This document shows, one piece after another, positions 16,849-26,539 of a DNA stretch of 39,352 nucleotides. Source of the stretch: Listeria rocourtiae FSL F6-920 (lineage in GTDB: Bacteria; Bacillota; Bacilli; Lactobacillales; Listeriaceae). The first letter of the stretch is position 1. Every line of letters begins with the position of its first letter. The position numbers and the translations under genes were made by a program. The stretch covers positions 1-39,352 of the forward strand of contig NZ_AODK01000020.1 of NCBI RefSeq assembly GCF_000525975.1, written 5' to 3'. The notes under the pieces are model-generated. The model was not told where the DNA came from and ran no database searches. It saw only the letters and a program-made list of their open reading frames with translations.

Positions 16849-17926
16849 TTATAGGCGGGTATCTCTGACCGCTTCTTTTTTTACGAAAAATGCCTTTATA
16901 GTGTTGAATACGAGGCTGATAAGATATGATATGATAAAAATAATGAGGCTCATCAGAGGGATAGCCCATGATAAATGGTCTTCTAATGGCATTATTTCTG
17001 CAAAAAAAGCGCGTAACATAGCGTAAAACGATAAGATGCACAAAATAGATAAAGAAAATGTGCGGTGTGATGCCTCGTGATATTTTTTGTAGCGCTTGAG
17101 TATGGATTTTGATTTTGGTGAACAGCATAAAAAGTGAAATCGCTGCAATCACTACGAATATAGATAAGTAATCATAAAAATAGAGCGGTTTAAAGCTAAT
17201 TTCTGCGCGATTTTCGATTGCCCATTCTGTAAAGAAATAGATGGCTGTTGTGCTTAGCGTGAACAGGGTGAACCAAACAATTTTCTTCAGTCTAGATAGG
17301 ATTGTTTTCGATAAACTATAGCCAAGGATGAAATAACCTAAGTAAAGCACGCAACTGAACAGGTTAGCGACAATCATTTCTGTTCCTCTGAACGCAAAAA
17401 ATGCTTCAAGCAGCCCAACAGCTAGGAAAAATAAACCGAGAATGAAGAATGCCACTTCTCCCATTTTTTCTTTAATAAAAATAAGTAGTGGTGCTAGGAT
17501 TTGTAAACCAATAAACATCGGCATAAACCAAAGGTGTCGACCCAGATCATTTAGAAATAAGTTATCAAATGAAGTCCATAATCCGCCGTCTTCGATAAAT
17601 TGGCTAAAGCCGTTCCAGCCACCTACATCAATAAATTCAAATACTTCATAGAGCACCATCCAAATGATTGTTGGGATGATTAACCCTACTGTTAATTTTT
17701 TTAAGTACACTGTTAATTTTTTACTTTTTCGCAAGGTGAAGTAACCACTTAGCAGTACAAACAGTGGTACAGCAGTACGCGAAATCGAATCATAAAAGTT
17801 AGCGATAGCAAAGTTAGTATTCATTGCGGTCGCATTTTCAATTAAATGAGTCGCAGATACGTGAATGACAATAACCATCAAAATTGATAAACACCTTAAC
17901 AAATCCAGATTGTCTTTTCTGTCCAT
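16849..17926 (-). CDS. Acyltransferase family 3 membrane protein, one homopolymer frame break
   Basis: About 358 residues. The opening RKDNLDLLRCLSILMVIVIHVSA is typical of acyltransferase 3 (OafA/WecH-type) proteins, with the catalytic-region His in VIHVSA, then LSGYF and WFMPMFIGL. About ten hydrophobic segments. The family transfers acetyl or other acyl groups to envelope sugars or peptidoglycan-linked polymers. The frame breaks at seven A's (17002-17008). Removing one base joins ...VTRFF to AEIMPLEDHLSW and the last two membrane segments. RBS GGGAG precedes ATG. The acceptor is unknown. Confidence 0.85.
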
Positions 17927-18033
17927 TTAACTTTCTCCCTTTTCACATTTCTATATTTGATAACGCTTTTATGTATCTTTTCTTTCTTAAGAATACTATA
18001 TTTTAGTGAAATACTCAATTTTCACATAAAAAG

Positions 18034-18066
18034 AATCTTGCTTCGAATCAAAGCAAGATTTTTTGT
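18034..18066 (-). terminator. Terminator of the nagB-type gene
   Basis: AATCTTGCTT (18034-18043) and AAGCAAGATT (18051-18060) form a 10-bp stem. T runs exist on both sides, so it can stop the leftward nagB-type transcript just after its stop codon. Confidence 0.75.
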
Positions 18067-18067
18067 G

Positions 18068-18793
18068 TTACGCAAATGCGTTTTCATCTATGAATATATG
18101 TGCATTTTCGTGCTTTCTTAGGATGGTTACTGGCCAATTATCTGTTACTTTTTCTTCTAGTAAGTGTGTGATGGCAGCTTGCTTTTTCTCACCATTTGCG
18201 ACTAAAATCGCCGTTTTGGCTTCAAGGATGTGCTTTATGCCTAGTGTGATGCCTTTTGTCCGATCTACTTCTTTTGTGAAGTATTTTTGTCCAACGTCCT
18301 GGGTAGTGCTATCAAGATCAATGAGATGCGCGTAGTTTTCGAAGCTGACGCCTGGTTCATTGAAGCCTAGATGTCCGTTAACACCGACGCCTAGTAAAAT
18401 AAGCTCGAGTCCTCCATGCATTTCAATAAATTCGTTTGCTGCTTGGCATTCGCCCTCGAGATCTACCGACTTGGCTTGGAAATAGTGATAGTGCGCGGCG
18501 TCGATTTCGGCGGGACCGAATAACTCGGTTTCTAAGTAGTTCAGGCAACTTCCTTTGTCAGCTCCGTCCAGTCCTACCCATTCATCAAGCTCTACAAAAT
18601 AGGCTTTTTGCAAGTCAATTTCACCGTTTTTGTGCGCGGCGACAAGTCGACGTAGTGTGCCAACTGGTGTATCTCCCCCAGCAAAACAATAGAGGCCTTC
18701 AGGTGCCTTTTTTAATGTTCCAATTACTAAATCTGTCGCTGCGTCACTCATCATTTCGTAGTCTGCTAGTACTGTTAAATTTAATGCGTTCAT
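18068..18793 (-). CDS. nagB: Glucosamine/galactosamine-6-phosphate deaminase (NagB type)
   Basis: 241 residues. NagB-family marks: FAGGDTPVGTLRRL (phosphate loop), FVELDEWVGL (catalytic Asp region) and GVGVNGHLGFNEPG (catalytic His and Glu). In the last motif Asn replaces the Asp of the E. coli enzyme, a change I recall in several Gram-positive members. It converts an amino-sugar 6-phosphate to the keto-sugar phosphate plus ammonia. ATG at 18793 is favoured with AAGGAAG about 11 nt upstream; the longer frame overlaps the RBS. No nagA is adjacent. A galactosamine-specific (AgaI-like) role cannot be excluded. Confidence 0.8.
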   Translation of the reverse strand: MNALNLTVLADYEMMSDAATDLVIGTLKKAPEGLYCFAGGDTPVGTLRRLVAAHKNGEIDLQKAYFVELDEWVGLDGADKGSCLNYLETELFGPAEIDAAHYHYFQAKSVDLEGECQAANEFIEMHGGLELILLGVGVNGHLGFNEPGVSFENYAHLIDLDSTTQDVGQKYFTKEVDRTKGITLGIKHILEAKTAILVANGEKKQAAITHLLEEKVTDNWPVTILRKHENAHIFIDENAFA

Positions 18794-19121
18794 CTTGGTT
18801 CCATCTTCCTTTCTTTTATTCATTGAATTGAGTATTAAACCACAGACTCGCTCTGCTACATATTAAGCCTCACATTCATTTACTTCAAAGGACCACAAAA
18901 AAAATGGCGATTTCTTGACTTTATTATAGGTTTCCTACACAAATTGACAGAGCGCTCCGTTATTTAGAGACTCTTTTGCAAAGATATAATTTGTATTGCG
19001 CAAGTAAGTTGTAACACGAGATCTTATATGCTAGACTTTTGAATAACCGTTGATTCATGGGAAGGTAGGCATGATGATTTATAAGTATGTTACTTCCTAG
19101 TTTAAAGAAAGGAATTACCAC
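18794..19121. other. Divergent spacer between nagB and the lipoprotein hydrolase
   Basis: Contains a perfect minus-strand -10 TATAAT (18928..18923), probably for nagB, and an 8-bp palindrome GAGCGCTC inside TTGACAGAGCGCTCCGT (18944-18960), which is cre-like at its centre. A plus-strand TATAAT lies near 18985. No extra gene is visible. Confidence 0.45.
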
Positions 19122-19985
19122 ATGAAAAAGATACTATGTAGCATCGGATTACTGCTTCTTATTTTGGCGGGGTGTGGAGATACAGAAACTACCGAAAAAG
19201 AGATGCAAAATTTGCCGAATCTTTCAAATCAAACCCCACTGATTCTCGTTCATGGAACTGGTGGTAACACCGATACATTTGATAGTTTTAGTGATACTTT
19301 TATAGATGATTATAAACTTTCCAACGAGCGTATTAAGCTTGAGATTGGGACAGATGGGAAACTCATTTATCACGGCATATTTACCAAGAACGCAAAAAAC
19401 CCCATCGTTCAAATCGGTTTTGAGGATAGCATTGACGCATCGATTGACCAACAAACAGATTGGCTTCGAATCGCGATAAAGGACTTAGCAAACAAATATA
19501 AATTCGCCCAAATGGACGGCGTTGGGCATTCAAACGGTGGACTTGTATTATCGACCTACTCGCAAAATTTTGCCAAAACAAGACCACTATTGAAGCGTCT
19601 AGTTGTCATTGGTTCTCCGTATAATGATCTGGATGAAAATGATAACAAAGGAGACTTGGATTTTACCGATGTTCCCGTCACTACGCCACTTTTGAAGAGC
19701 TATGAGGAAAATCGTGACAAAATCAATCCTGAATTACTAGTTTTATCGATTGCTAGCGACATAGATGATGGTAGCTTTTCAGATGATATCGTCCCTGTCT
19801 TGAGTGCTCTTGGATCACGCCTAATTTTTAAAGATCAATCAAAAGTGTATTTAGAAAGTTACTATAAAGGCCCGGAATATGATCACAGAACGATGTTTGC
19901 TGACCATACTATTCAAGAACATGTGGCTTGGTTTTTGTATACGTACAAAGGTGATCACCAAGAAATCAATCTGGTAAACAATTAA
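19122..19985 (+). CDS. Lipoprotein alpha/beta hydrolase (DUF915 type)
   Basis: 287 residues. A lipoprotein signal peptide with lipobox LAGC (Cys18) predicts a surface-anchored protein. The mature part is an alpha/beta hydrolase of the DUF915 group: ILVHGTGGN (oxyanion-hole region), nucleophile Ser in GVGHSNGG, and an acid/His end with DHRTMFADH and HVAW. Substrate unknown; a lipase- or esterase-like role is likely. RBS AAGGAA precedes ATG. It is convergent with a ROK regulator and shares a terminator with it. Confidence 0.85.
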   Translation: MKKILCSIGLLLLILAGCGDTETTEKEMQNLPNLSNQTPLILVHGTGGNTDTFDSFSDTFIDDYKLSNERIKLEIGTDGKLIYHGIFTKNAKNPIVQIGFEDSIDASIDQQTDWLRIAIKDLANKYKFAQMDGVGHSNGGLVLSTYSQNFAKTRPLLKRLVVIGSPYNDLDENDNKGDLDFTDVPVTTPLLKSYEENRDKINPELLVLSIASDIDDGSFSDDIVPVLSALGSRLIFKDQSKVYLESYYKGPEYDHRTMFADHTIQEHVAWFLYTYKGDHQEINLVNN

Positions 19986-20017
19986 AAAATGGCACCGATT
20001 GGATGCAGCACCATTTT
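19986..20017 (+). terminator. Bidirectional terminator between the lipoprotein and ROK genes
   Basis: AAAATGG (19986-19992) pairs with CCATTTT (20011-20017), directly between two convergent stop codons. A/T runs lie on both sides. Confidence 0.6.
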
Positions 20018-21211
20018 CTATGCATTTAAAAACCGTTCTAAAACCATACCGCCCGCACCTTGAGCCACAATTTCATAAGACTCTTTCGCTGGATGTATCG
20101 TTGTTTTTATTTTTGGGAAAGCCAGCAATCGTTCTTCTGCGGTCTTCTTGACATCTTCGAAAAAAGTGCCTTTTGGGACCAGCGTTCCGCCGCAAACAAC
20201 GGTATCAGGTTGCGTCGTTAGAATGAGATTGGACAAGGCGATACCATAATAGTACGCAGCATTTTTCAGAACTTCATGACACAATGAATCGTTTTTTTCT
20301 AAACTCTGAAAAATTGTGAAGTAATCGATAACATCTATATTTCCCATGTCCTCTGTTAGTATCGATGGCTTTCCCTGCTTCAAGTCATGTTGGATTTTAG
20401 CCTTGATTGCAGGTAGCGAGCTGTATGTATGAAGGCAACCGTAAGAGCCACAATAGCAACGAGAGCCGTTCGTGTCGATAGTCGTATGGCCAAACGCGTT
20501 CGTCATACTATTATTACTAGATGCCACGATGCCATCCACAATCTCTGCACTACGAATTTCAATATCACAAGTCGTCATAAGAAATCGTTCACTTGTCTGC
20601 CAATAATGGATACGATATTCGGCAAGCGCAGCAAAATTGACACCACTTCCAACCATAATATATGTGGGAATTTTAGAAGCTAAATAATTCTCAATATCAC
20701 TCGGTGCTATATCTGTTGTTTGATTCACTTGATCAAATAAATCATCAATCGATATTCCGATGCCCAGAATTTCAGCTATCTGCTTCTCGTGCTCGCTCAA
20801 CAAATCCAGCAACTGTTCTGCAAATATATCTAGTACATTGTAAATCGAGGTTGGCGCACCCATCTTGATTTTCTTATGTCCAAGCTCCTTCAAATTAAGA
20901 TCGGAAAGGACGATTGTTGAATAAATATTAGTCACTTCGATTCCAATTAAATAGGATTTTTCAGGATTAATGTGATATAAAATCGGTTTCCGTCCACCAG
21001 TTGAAACCCCCAATTTGCTACTATTGATTAGATCAGCTTTACTCAACTCATCCAGCAATCGCGCACACGTTGCGGGCTTCATACCAGTCTCCGCAAGCAA
21101 TTCTTCTACCGTAATTCCCGCGTGTTTTCGTATCAAGTTATATAAAATCTTCAGTTTCTTAACTTTAGAATTCTGCGTTGTCAGGAACGCCTCCAACATA
21201 TTGCTAACCAC
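20018..21211 (-). CDS. ROK-family transcriptional repressor
   Basis: About 398 residues. The N-terminal winged helix (AGITVEELLAETGMKPATCARLLDEL) is followed by a ROK domain with the zinc motif CYCGSYGCLHTY and the DTVVCGGTLV strand. GTG at 21211 is chosen because AGGAGG lies 8 nt upstream; the longer ATG frame overlaps that site, and the next ATG is too far. Sugar-kinase catalytic motifs are weak, as in regulatory ROK proteins. It is divergent from the punA/permease operon and may control it, although ROK ligands are usually sugars. Confidence 0.85.
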   Translation of the reverse strand: MVSNMLEAFLTTQNSKVKKLKILYNLIRKHAGITVEELLAETGMKPATCARLLDELSKADLINSSKLGVSTGGRKPILYHINPEKSYLIGIEVTNIYSTIVLSDLNLKELGHKKIKMGAPTSIYNVLDIFAEQLLDLLSEHEKQIAEILGIGISIDDLFDQVNQTTDIAPSDIENYLASKIPTYIMVGSGVNFAALAEYRIHYWQTSERFLMTTCDIEIRSAEIVDGIVASSNNSMTNAFGHTTIDTNGSRCYCGSYGCLHTYSSLPAIKAKIQHDLKQGKPSILTEDMGNIDVIDYFTIFQSLEKNDSLCHEVLKNAAYYYGIALSNLILTTQPDTVVCGGTLVPKGTFFEDVKKTAEERLLAFPKIKTTIHPAKESYEIVAQGAGGMVLERFLNA

Positions 21212-21301
21212 GATTACGACCTCCTCTTTTCTAATAAAATGTATCAAATACCTATCAAAAAAGCAATCTCAAACTCTTTTTATCAAAATGAAAAAAAGTT
21301 A

Positions 21302-21350
21302 TTTACTTTCCGATTCATCCGTGTTAAGATTATCTTGAAAGCGCTTTACA
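21302..21350 (+). promoter_or_regulatory. punA promoter with overlapping cre-like site
   Basis: -35 TTTACT (21302-21307), 17 bp, -10 TAAGAT (21325-21330). TTGAAAGCGCTTTACA (21335-21350) lies across the expected start site and contains the perfect core AAAGCGCTTT. A second partial site, TTGTAAACGCC, follows at 21358. The placement fits CcpA repression of the operon. Confidence 0.65.
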
Positions 21351-21394
21351 ACATTTTTTGTAAACGCCTAATGATTTTTGGGGAGGAAAAAACG

Positions 21395-22212
21395 ATGCAT
21401 AAAACAGAACAAATTAACGAGGCTCTTAGTTATATCGAACAATTAACAACAATCAAACCGACGATTGGGATTATTTTAGGTTCAGGGCTCGGTCCTTTTG
21501 CCGATACGATTGAGGATGCGATTCATATCCCATATAACGATATTCCTTATTTTGCAAAATCAGCGGCGGTTGGTCATGCAAATGAGCTTGTTATCGGCCA
21601 TATTGGTGGCAAAAACATTGTCGCAATGAAAGGCAGATTCCACTATTACGAAGGATTCCCGCTTGATGAAGTCACTTTTCCAGTTCGCGTTATGAAAGCG
21701 CTTGGCGTCGAGAAATTAATTATTACAAATGCTTGTGGCGCTGTGAATACAGACTTTAATCCTGGTGATTTGATGTTGATTACAGATCATATTAATTTGA
21801 CGGCAAATAATCCATTGATGGGACCAAATAACCCAGAACTTGGTGTACGTTTCTTAGACGTTTCAGAAGTATATAGTAAGCGGTTACGCAATATTGTAAA
21901 AGACGTGGCAACTAATCAAAATGTGACTTTGCGTGAAGGTGTCTATGCTTGGTGGACTGGCCCAACCTATGAAACCCCGGCAGAAATTCGGATGATTCGT
22001 GGTTTTGGCGCTGATGCGGTTGGCATGTCAACGGTTCCAGAAGCTCTAATCGCTAGGCACGCTGGCATTGAAACTGTTGGTATTTCTTGTTTGACGAACA
22101 TGGCTTGTGGAATATTGGATCAGCCACTTAGCATGATGAGGTAATCGAGACGGCCGAACGTGTTAAAGCTACTTTCTTAAAATTAGTTGCTGAAATTGTT
22201 TCTCGTTTCTAA
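21395..22212 (+). CDS. punA: Purine nucleoside phosphorylase (PunA/XapA type), one frame break near the end
   Basis: About 272 residues when repaired. Family motifs: GIILGSGLGPFA (phosphate site), GRFHYYEG, ITNACGAVN, GPTYETPAEI and VGMSTVPEALIA. It phosphorolyses purine nucleosides to base plus ribose-1-phosphate. ATG at 21395 has GGGAGG upstream. The frame breaks near 22132, where AGC-ATG appears where AGC-CAT is expected; adding one C restores HDEVIETAERVKATF and a C-terminus ending VSRF at 22212. This is a loss of one base outside a long homopolymer. The motif GVYAWWTGP differs from the more usual GVYAGLTGP-like form. It is co-transcribed with a nucleoside permease. Confidence 0.9.
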
Positions 22213-22263
22213 GCACGGCTTCTTTTTATCATATTGAAAATAAGTTTTTGGAGGGAAAACATC

Positions 22264-23521
22264 ATGGGAATTAAAACGCGTCTTCGCTTTATGTCATTTT
22301 TGCAATACTTTATTTGGGGGAGCTGGCTGATTACACTCGGTTCTTATATGATTAATACGCTAGGTTTCTCAGGCGTTGAGGTTGGAATTGTCTATAGTTC
22401 TAAAGGAATCGCTGCGGTTATCATGCCTACCTTGATGGGGATTGTGGCGGATAAATGGATTAGAGCGAATTACTTGTATACTGCCTGTCATTTAATCTGT
22501 GCGGGGGCGCTATTTTATGCAGCAACTGTGTCTGATCCAACAGTGATGTTCTGGGTTATGCTGGTGAATGCGATATTTTTTTATGCCTACACTGGCGCTA
22601 TCCAATACGGTTTCTTACTACTGTCTTGAAAAAGCTGGATTGGATACTGTGACAAATTTCCCACCAATTCGCGTTTTTGGAACAGTCGGCTTCATTATCG
22701 CGATGTGGACAATTAGCTTTGCTGGTCTTGAGCTTAGTAATATGCAACTTTATATCGCAGCAGGCGCGTCCCTCTTACTCTCACTTTACTCACTCACGAT
22801 GCCAAAAATCCCGACGGCGAATAAAAAGCAAAAGCAAGGCTGGATCAGTATGCTCGGATTAAATGCTTTCGTTCTTTTCAAAAAGCCAAAAATGGCGGTA
22901 TTTTTCTTGTTTGCAATGTTACTTGGTGCCGTTTTACAGATTACAAATACCTTTGGTAACCCATTCTTGCACGATTTCGGATTAGATCCAACGTTTGCGG
23001 ATAGTTTAGTCGTGAAATATCCTTCGATTCTGTTGTCCGTCTCACAAATGGCGGAAGTTTTATTTATCTTGGCGATTCCTTTCTTCCTGAAGCGCTATGG
23101 CATAAAAACGGTCATGTTGGTAAGTATGATTGCTTGGACATTGCGTTTTGGCCTATTTGCTTTCGGCGATCCGTCACCGTTTGGGACTGTTCTTCTCTTG
23201 CTTTCAATGATTGTTTACGGCTGTGCATTTGACTTTTTCAATATTTCTGGCGCTATTTTCGTGGAGCAAGAAGTAAGCAAGGATATTAGGGCAAGCGCGC
23301 AAGGTCTGTTTATGACAATGGTAAATGGCGTTGGTGCTTATGTTGGTGCAATTTTGAGTGGAATGGTTGTCGATTACTACACGATTGATGGCGTGAAAGA
23401 TTGGCATACGATTTGGCTAATTTTTGCGGCGTATACACTGATTCTAGCGATTATCTTCCAGTTTACATTCCATTACAAACATCAACCTGATAAAATGAAG
23501 GATTTAGAGATTACACATTGA
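22264..23521 (+). CDS. NupG/XapB-type nucleoside:H+ symporter, one homopolymer frame break
   Basis: About 418 residues after repair, the usual length of the NupG/XapB family in the major facilitator superfamily. It has about twelve hydrophobic segments. MSFLQYFIWGSWLITLG and FFMPTLALSNTVSYYCLE are hallmarks. The break is at seven T's (22576-22582), and removing one base restores NAIFFMPTLALSN. ATG at 22264 has GGAGGG 8 nt upstream. It lies 51 nt after punA, so it probably imports the nucleoside that PunA cleaves, forming a xapAB-like unit. Whether this is xanthosine, inosine or guanosine is not readable. Confidence 0.88.
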
Positions 23522-23522
23522 T

Positions 23523-23578
23523 AAAAAGCATAATATCAGTAGTTCCAAAATATAGAACTGGCTGATATTATGCTTTTT
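23523..23578 (+). terminator. Bidirectional terminator between the permease and uspA genes
   Basis: AAAAGCATAATATCAG pairs with CTGATATTATGCTTTT, with an inner AGTTC/GAACT pairing and T's on the plus side. The same hairpin serves the convergent universal stress gene. Confidence 0.88.
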
Positions 23579-24018
23579 TATTTTTCACGGACTACTAATA
23601 CGTCACAGATTGCGTGTTGTAAAACGTATGCAGAAACGCTTCCTAATACGATTTTTTCGATACGGTTGAGACCCGTAGCTCCACAAATCAAGACATCAGC
23701 ATCGAATGCAACTGGGATTTCGCGTGCTAGTAACGTTTTTGGGTTTCCAACTTCTAAAAAAGTGTGTACTTGCTTGATATTAGCTTCTTCGGCCAACTTC
23801 TTATATTCTGCCAGCCTCGCTGTTGCCTCCTCGTGTGCCGCTTTTTCCAATCCACCGTCATATGAAATGTTCGGCGAAAATGATCGAATGTCCACTATAC
23901 TGGCAATTCCAAGTTCTGAATCCGTTGCTTTGGAAAGCTCTACTGCTTTTAAAAAGGCTATTTCCGATTGTGTAGAACCATCTAACGCGACTAAAATACG
24001 TTGATATTTATTTCCCAT
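23578..24018 (-). CDS. Universal stress protein (UspA family)
   Basis: About 146 residues, a single UspA domain of the ATP-binding type: ILVALDGSTQSEIAF at the start and the nucleotide-binding GATGLNRIEKIVLGSVSAYV near the end, closing with CDVLVVRE. Three consecutive ATGs follow the GGAG site. The third (24018) gives the best spacing of 9 nt, the second 6 nt. The family helps survival under stress, with role unspecified here. It is divergent from the MarR gene. Confidence 0.88.
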   Translation of the reverse strand: MGNKYQRILVALDGSTQSEIAFLKAVELSKATDSELGIASIVDIRSFSPNISYDGGLEKAAHEEATARLAEYKKLAEEANIKQVHTFLEVGNPKTLLAREIPVAFDADVLICGATGLNRIEKIVLGSVSAYVLQHAICDVLVVREK

Positions 24019-24104
24019 CATCATCAACTCCTTCACTAAAACCATACCCTAAAATTGGTGTTTTAATACATCTCTTTCCGCGTATTCCTACTTTTCATCA
24101 TTTA

Positions 24105-24113
24105 TGCTATACT
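24105..24113 (+). promoter_or_regulatory. Extended -10 promoter of the MarR operon
   Basis: TGCTATACT: a TGN-extended -10 (TATACT at 24108-24113), about 30 nt before the MarR start. The -35 is poor. Confidence 0.5.
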
Positions 24114-24145
24114 GAACTTATATTTTTGGAAAAAGGGGATACATT

Positions 24146-24592
24146 ATGGACAAAGAGGATCGATTAAATCAACAGATCGCTCTATTTTATTTTGCTTACA
24201 AAACGTTTGTTGAAACATCTGATAGACTCATCGGAAAGTATGATATTACGCGGACGCATCACCGAATTTTATTTTTTGTGGCGCGCTCACCTGGTATTAA
24301 AATGAATGAGTTGTTGACGTTGCTCGAAGTTTCAAAACAGGCGCTACATCAACCGTTGTTAGAATTAAAAGAAAAGGGATACATCGTTATTGAACCCGCT
24401 GCTACAGATAAACGCGTACGTTGCGTGTTTTTAACAGAGGCCGGAGCTGCAATTGAGGCTGAGCTTGGGGAGGCTCAGAGACGCCAAATGGTTGCTGCTT
24501 TATCGGCGAGCGATGATCCAGAAGGAAACATTTGGATGCATATTTTAGAGCAGTATGCTAAAGAAAGACCAGGATTCGCATTGTTTAAATAG
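24146..24592 (+). CDS. MarR-family transcriptional regulator
   Basis: 148 residues with the winged helix-turn-helix of MarR proteins: MNELLTLLEVSKQALHQPLLELKEKGYI for the recognition helix and DKRVRCVFLTEAG for the wing. RBS AAGGGG lies about 8 nt before the ATG. It is the first gene of a two-gene operon with a Lin0512-family protein 12 nt downstream. MarR regulators commonly repress their own operon, which is inference here. No clear palindrome was found at the promoter. Confidence 0.88.
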   Translation: MDKEDRLNQQIALFYFAYKTFVETSDRLIGKYDITRTHHRILFFVARSPGIKMNELLTLLEVSKQALHQPLLELKEKGYIVIEPAATDKRVRCVFLTEAGAAIEAELGEAQRRQMVAALSASDDPEGNIWMHILEQYAKERPGFALFK

Positions 24593-24604
24593 GAGCGTGA
24601 TGAG

Positions 24605-24964
24605 ATGAAGAAAATATTATTTATCCAAACTGGTTTCGGAGTGGATGTGCATGGCCAAGATATTACGAAAGCTGCGATTCGAGCGGTACGAAATGCCATT
24701 TTCACGAATTCAATGCCGGGAATTAAGGACTTATTGCCCAACAAGGATTTGAATAATATGGTGGTCAATGTGAAGCTAGCGTTACCAATAGATGCGGAGT
24801 TACTTGATGCTGAGGCGATTCGAGCTATTATTCCTTACGGGATCGTTACTGTAGAAACGATGCCAGGCGGAATGTTGACGACTAGCGGGATTTTTCTAGC
24901 GGATAAGGCAGATAAGAATGATTTGATGTATATTGTGAATGCATCGGTTGAAACCGGCTATTAA
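24605..24964 (+). CDS. Lin0512 family protein
   Basis: 119 residues matching the Lin0512 family, named after a Listeria innocua protein. Typical features are GFGVDVHGQDITKAAIRAVRNAI and PYGIVTVETMPGGM. The family is small and soluble with no firmly known function; the sequence suggests a ring-forming or ligand-binding alpha/beta domain. RBS GGAGCG precedes the ATG. It is co-transcribed with MarR, which may respond to its substrate. A strong terminator follows. Confidence 0.85.
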   Translation: MKKILFIQTGFGVDVHGQDITKAAIRAVRNAIFTNSMPGIKDLLPNKDLNNMVVNVKLALPIDAELLDAEAIRAIIPYGIVTVETMPGGMLTTSGIFLADKADKNDLMYIVNASVETGY

Positions 24965-24973
24965 ATAAATAGC

Positions 24974-25024
24974 AAAAAAAGAAGACAAAATTGGTACTAG
25001 TGACCAATTTTGTCTTCTTTTTTT
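24974..25024 (+). terminator. Bidirectional terminator between the Lin0512 and BilEB-like genes
   Basis: About 22 bp of perfect stem (arms around GAAGACAAAATTGGT and ACCAATTTTGTCTTC) with A's on the left and T's on the right. It serves both convergent genes. Confidence 0.92.
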
Positions 25025-26539
25025 AGTTTAGTAAACCTTCTTTTTTAAGATAGTTCTTGGCTACTTCTTCCGCAGATTTACCTTTAACGTTAACTTCGTA
25101 GTTCATTTCACTCATTTCCTGATCTGTGATTTTACCCGCCAGTTTTTCTAGTGGTTCTTTTAGTTCCGGGTATTTTTTTTAAGGTAGATTCTAACATGAG
25201 TGGTGCTCCTTGATATGGTGGAAAGAGTTGCTTGTCATCTTGAAGTACCTTGAGCTTGTATTGCGCAATCTCGCTATCTGTTGAGTAGGCATCAAGTGTG
25301 TTGATATCGCCTGCTTTTAAAGCGGAATAGCGTAATTTTGGCTCCATTGTTTTTAATGAATCAAATGTCAAACCATATAGTTTCTGCAAGCCTTTGTAAC
25401 CGTCATCACGATCGGAAAATTCGAGTGTGAACCCTGCTTTAACCGAGTTTTGCACGGCTTTTAGATCTGAGATAGTTTTTAGATTATACGCTTTTGCAAA
25501 TTGTGGTGCGACCGCAACGGCATATGTGTTATTATATTTCATTGGTTTCAAGAAAGCCATTTTCTCGGTTTTGGCAAGTCCATCACGTGCTTGTTCATAT
25601 ACAGCTTCTGGGTCATGATTTTTTTGCTGGTTCTTTGAGGAAAGTCTCCAAAACTGTTCCTGTAAACTCTGGATAAATATCGACATCGCCTGATTTTAAT
25701 GCGTTATAAACGAAGCTTGTTTTCCCTAAATTTGGTTTGACTTTGACGCTTAAATCAGTGTCATTTTCAATGAGTTGTTTGTACATATTGATAAGAATTT
25801 CCGGCTCCGAACCTAGTTTTCCAGCGATAACGAGTTCTTTTTGCGGACCGGTAAAATATGGTGCAATGATGACGCTAGCAGTGATAACAAGTGCACCGGC
25901 AATCGTGATAAGTGTACGCTTGAACGTCGCTTTTTCCATATAGCGTAAAATGACATCGAATAAAATTGCAAGTAAGGCGGCTGGTATAGCTCCAAGCAGG
26001 ATTAAACTGTTGTCATTGCGATCAATTCCTAGCAGGATAAGATCCCCTAGTCCGCCAGCTCCGATAAGCGCTGCGAGTGTAGCCGTTCCAATAATTAGAA
26101 CCATTGCTGTACGAATCCCCGCCATAATGACTGGCATCGCAAGTGGTAATTGAACTTTATATAGTTTTTTCCATTTGTTCATCCCCATTGCTTCAGCGGC
26201 TTCCATCAAAACTGGATCAATTTCTTTAATTCCAGTATATGTATTCCGCAAAATTGGTAGTAAAGCATAGATAACAAGTGCGATAATCGCCGGTACTGTA
26301 CCAATTCCAACAAGCGGAATTAGCAGACCAAGCAAAGCGAGCGATGGGATTGTTTGCAAAATAGCGGTCACTTGGATGATTGGCTCAGCAGCACGCTTAT
26401 GATTCGTTAAATAAATGCCAAGCGGAACAGCGATAAAAACGGCAATAAAGAGTGAAATAAAGGATAGTTCAATATGCTGAACGAGTGCAGCCCAGAGAGC
26501 ATCCTGCCGTACTTGAAACGTATCAATTAATTTGCTCAT
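25023..26539 (-). CDS. BilEB/OpuB-like ABC permease fused to substrate-binding domain, two homopolymer frame breaks
   Basis: About 504 residues after repair. Residues 1-~210 form an OpuB/ProW-type permease with about six membrane segments and the EAA-like loop ([20 protein letters not shown]). A further membrane segment is followed by a glycine-betaine/choline-type binding domain ([31 protein letters not shown]). The fused layout and length fit Listeria BilEB, reported as a bile-exclusion system, but also OpuF-type osmolyte importers. Breaks lie at 25619-25625 (seven T's) and 25173-25180 (eight T's). Removing one base at each restores [15 protein letters not shown] and [15 protein letters not shown] through to the stop. 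It overlaps the ATPase gene by 4 nt. Confidence 0.88.
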
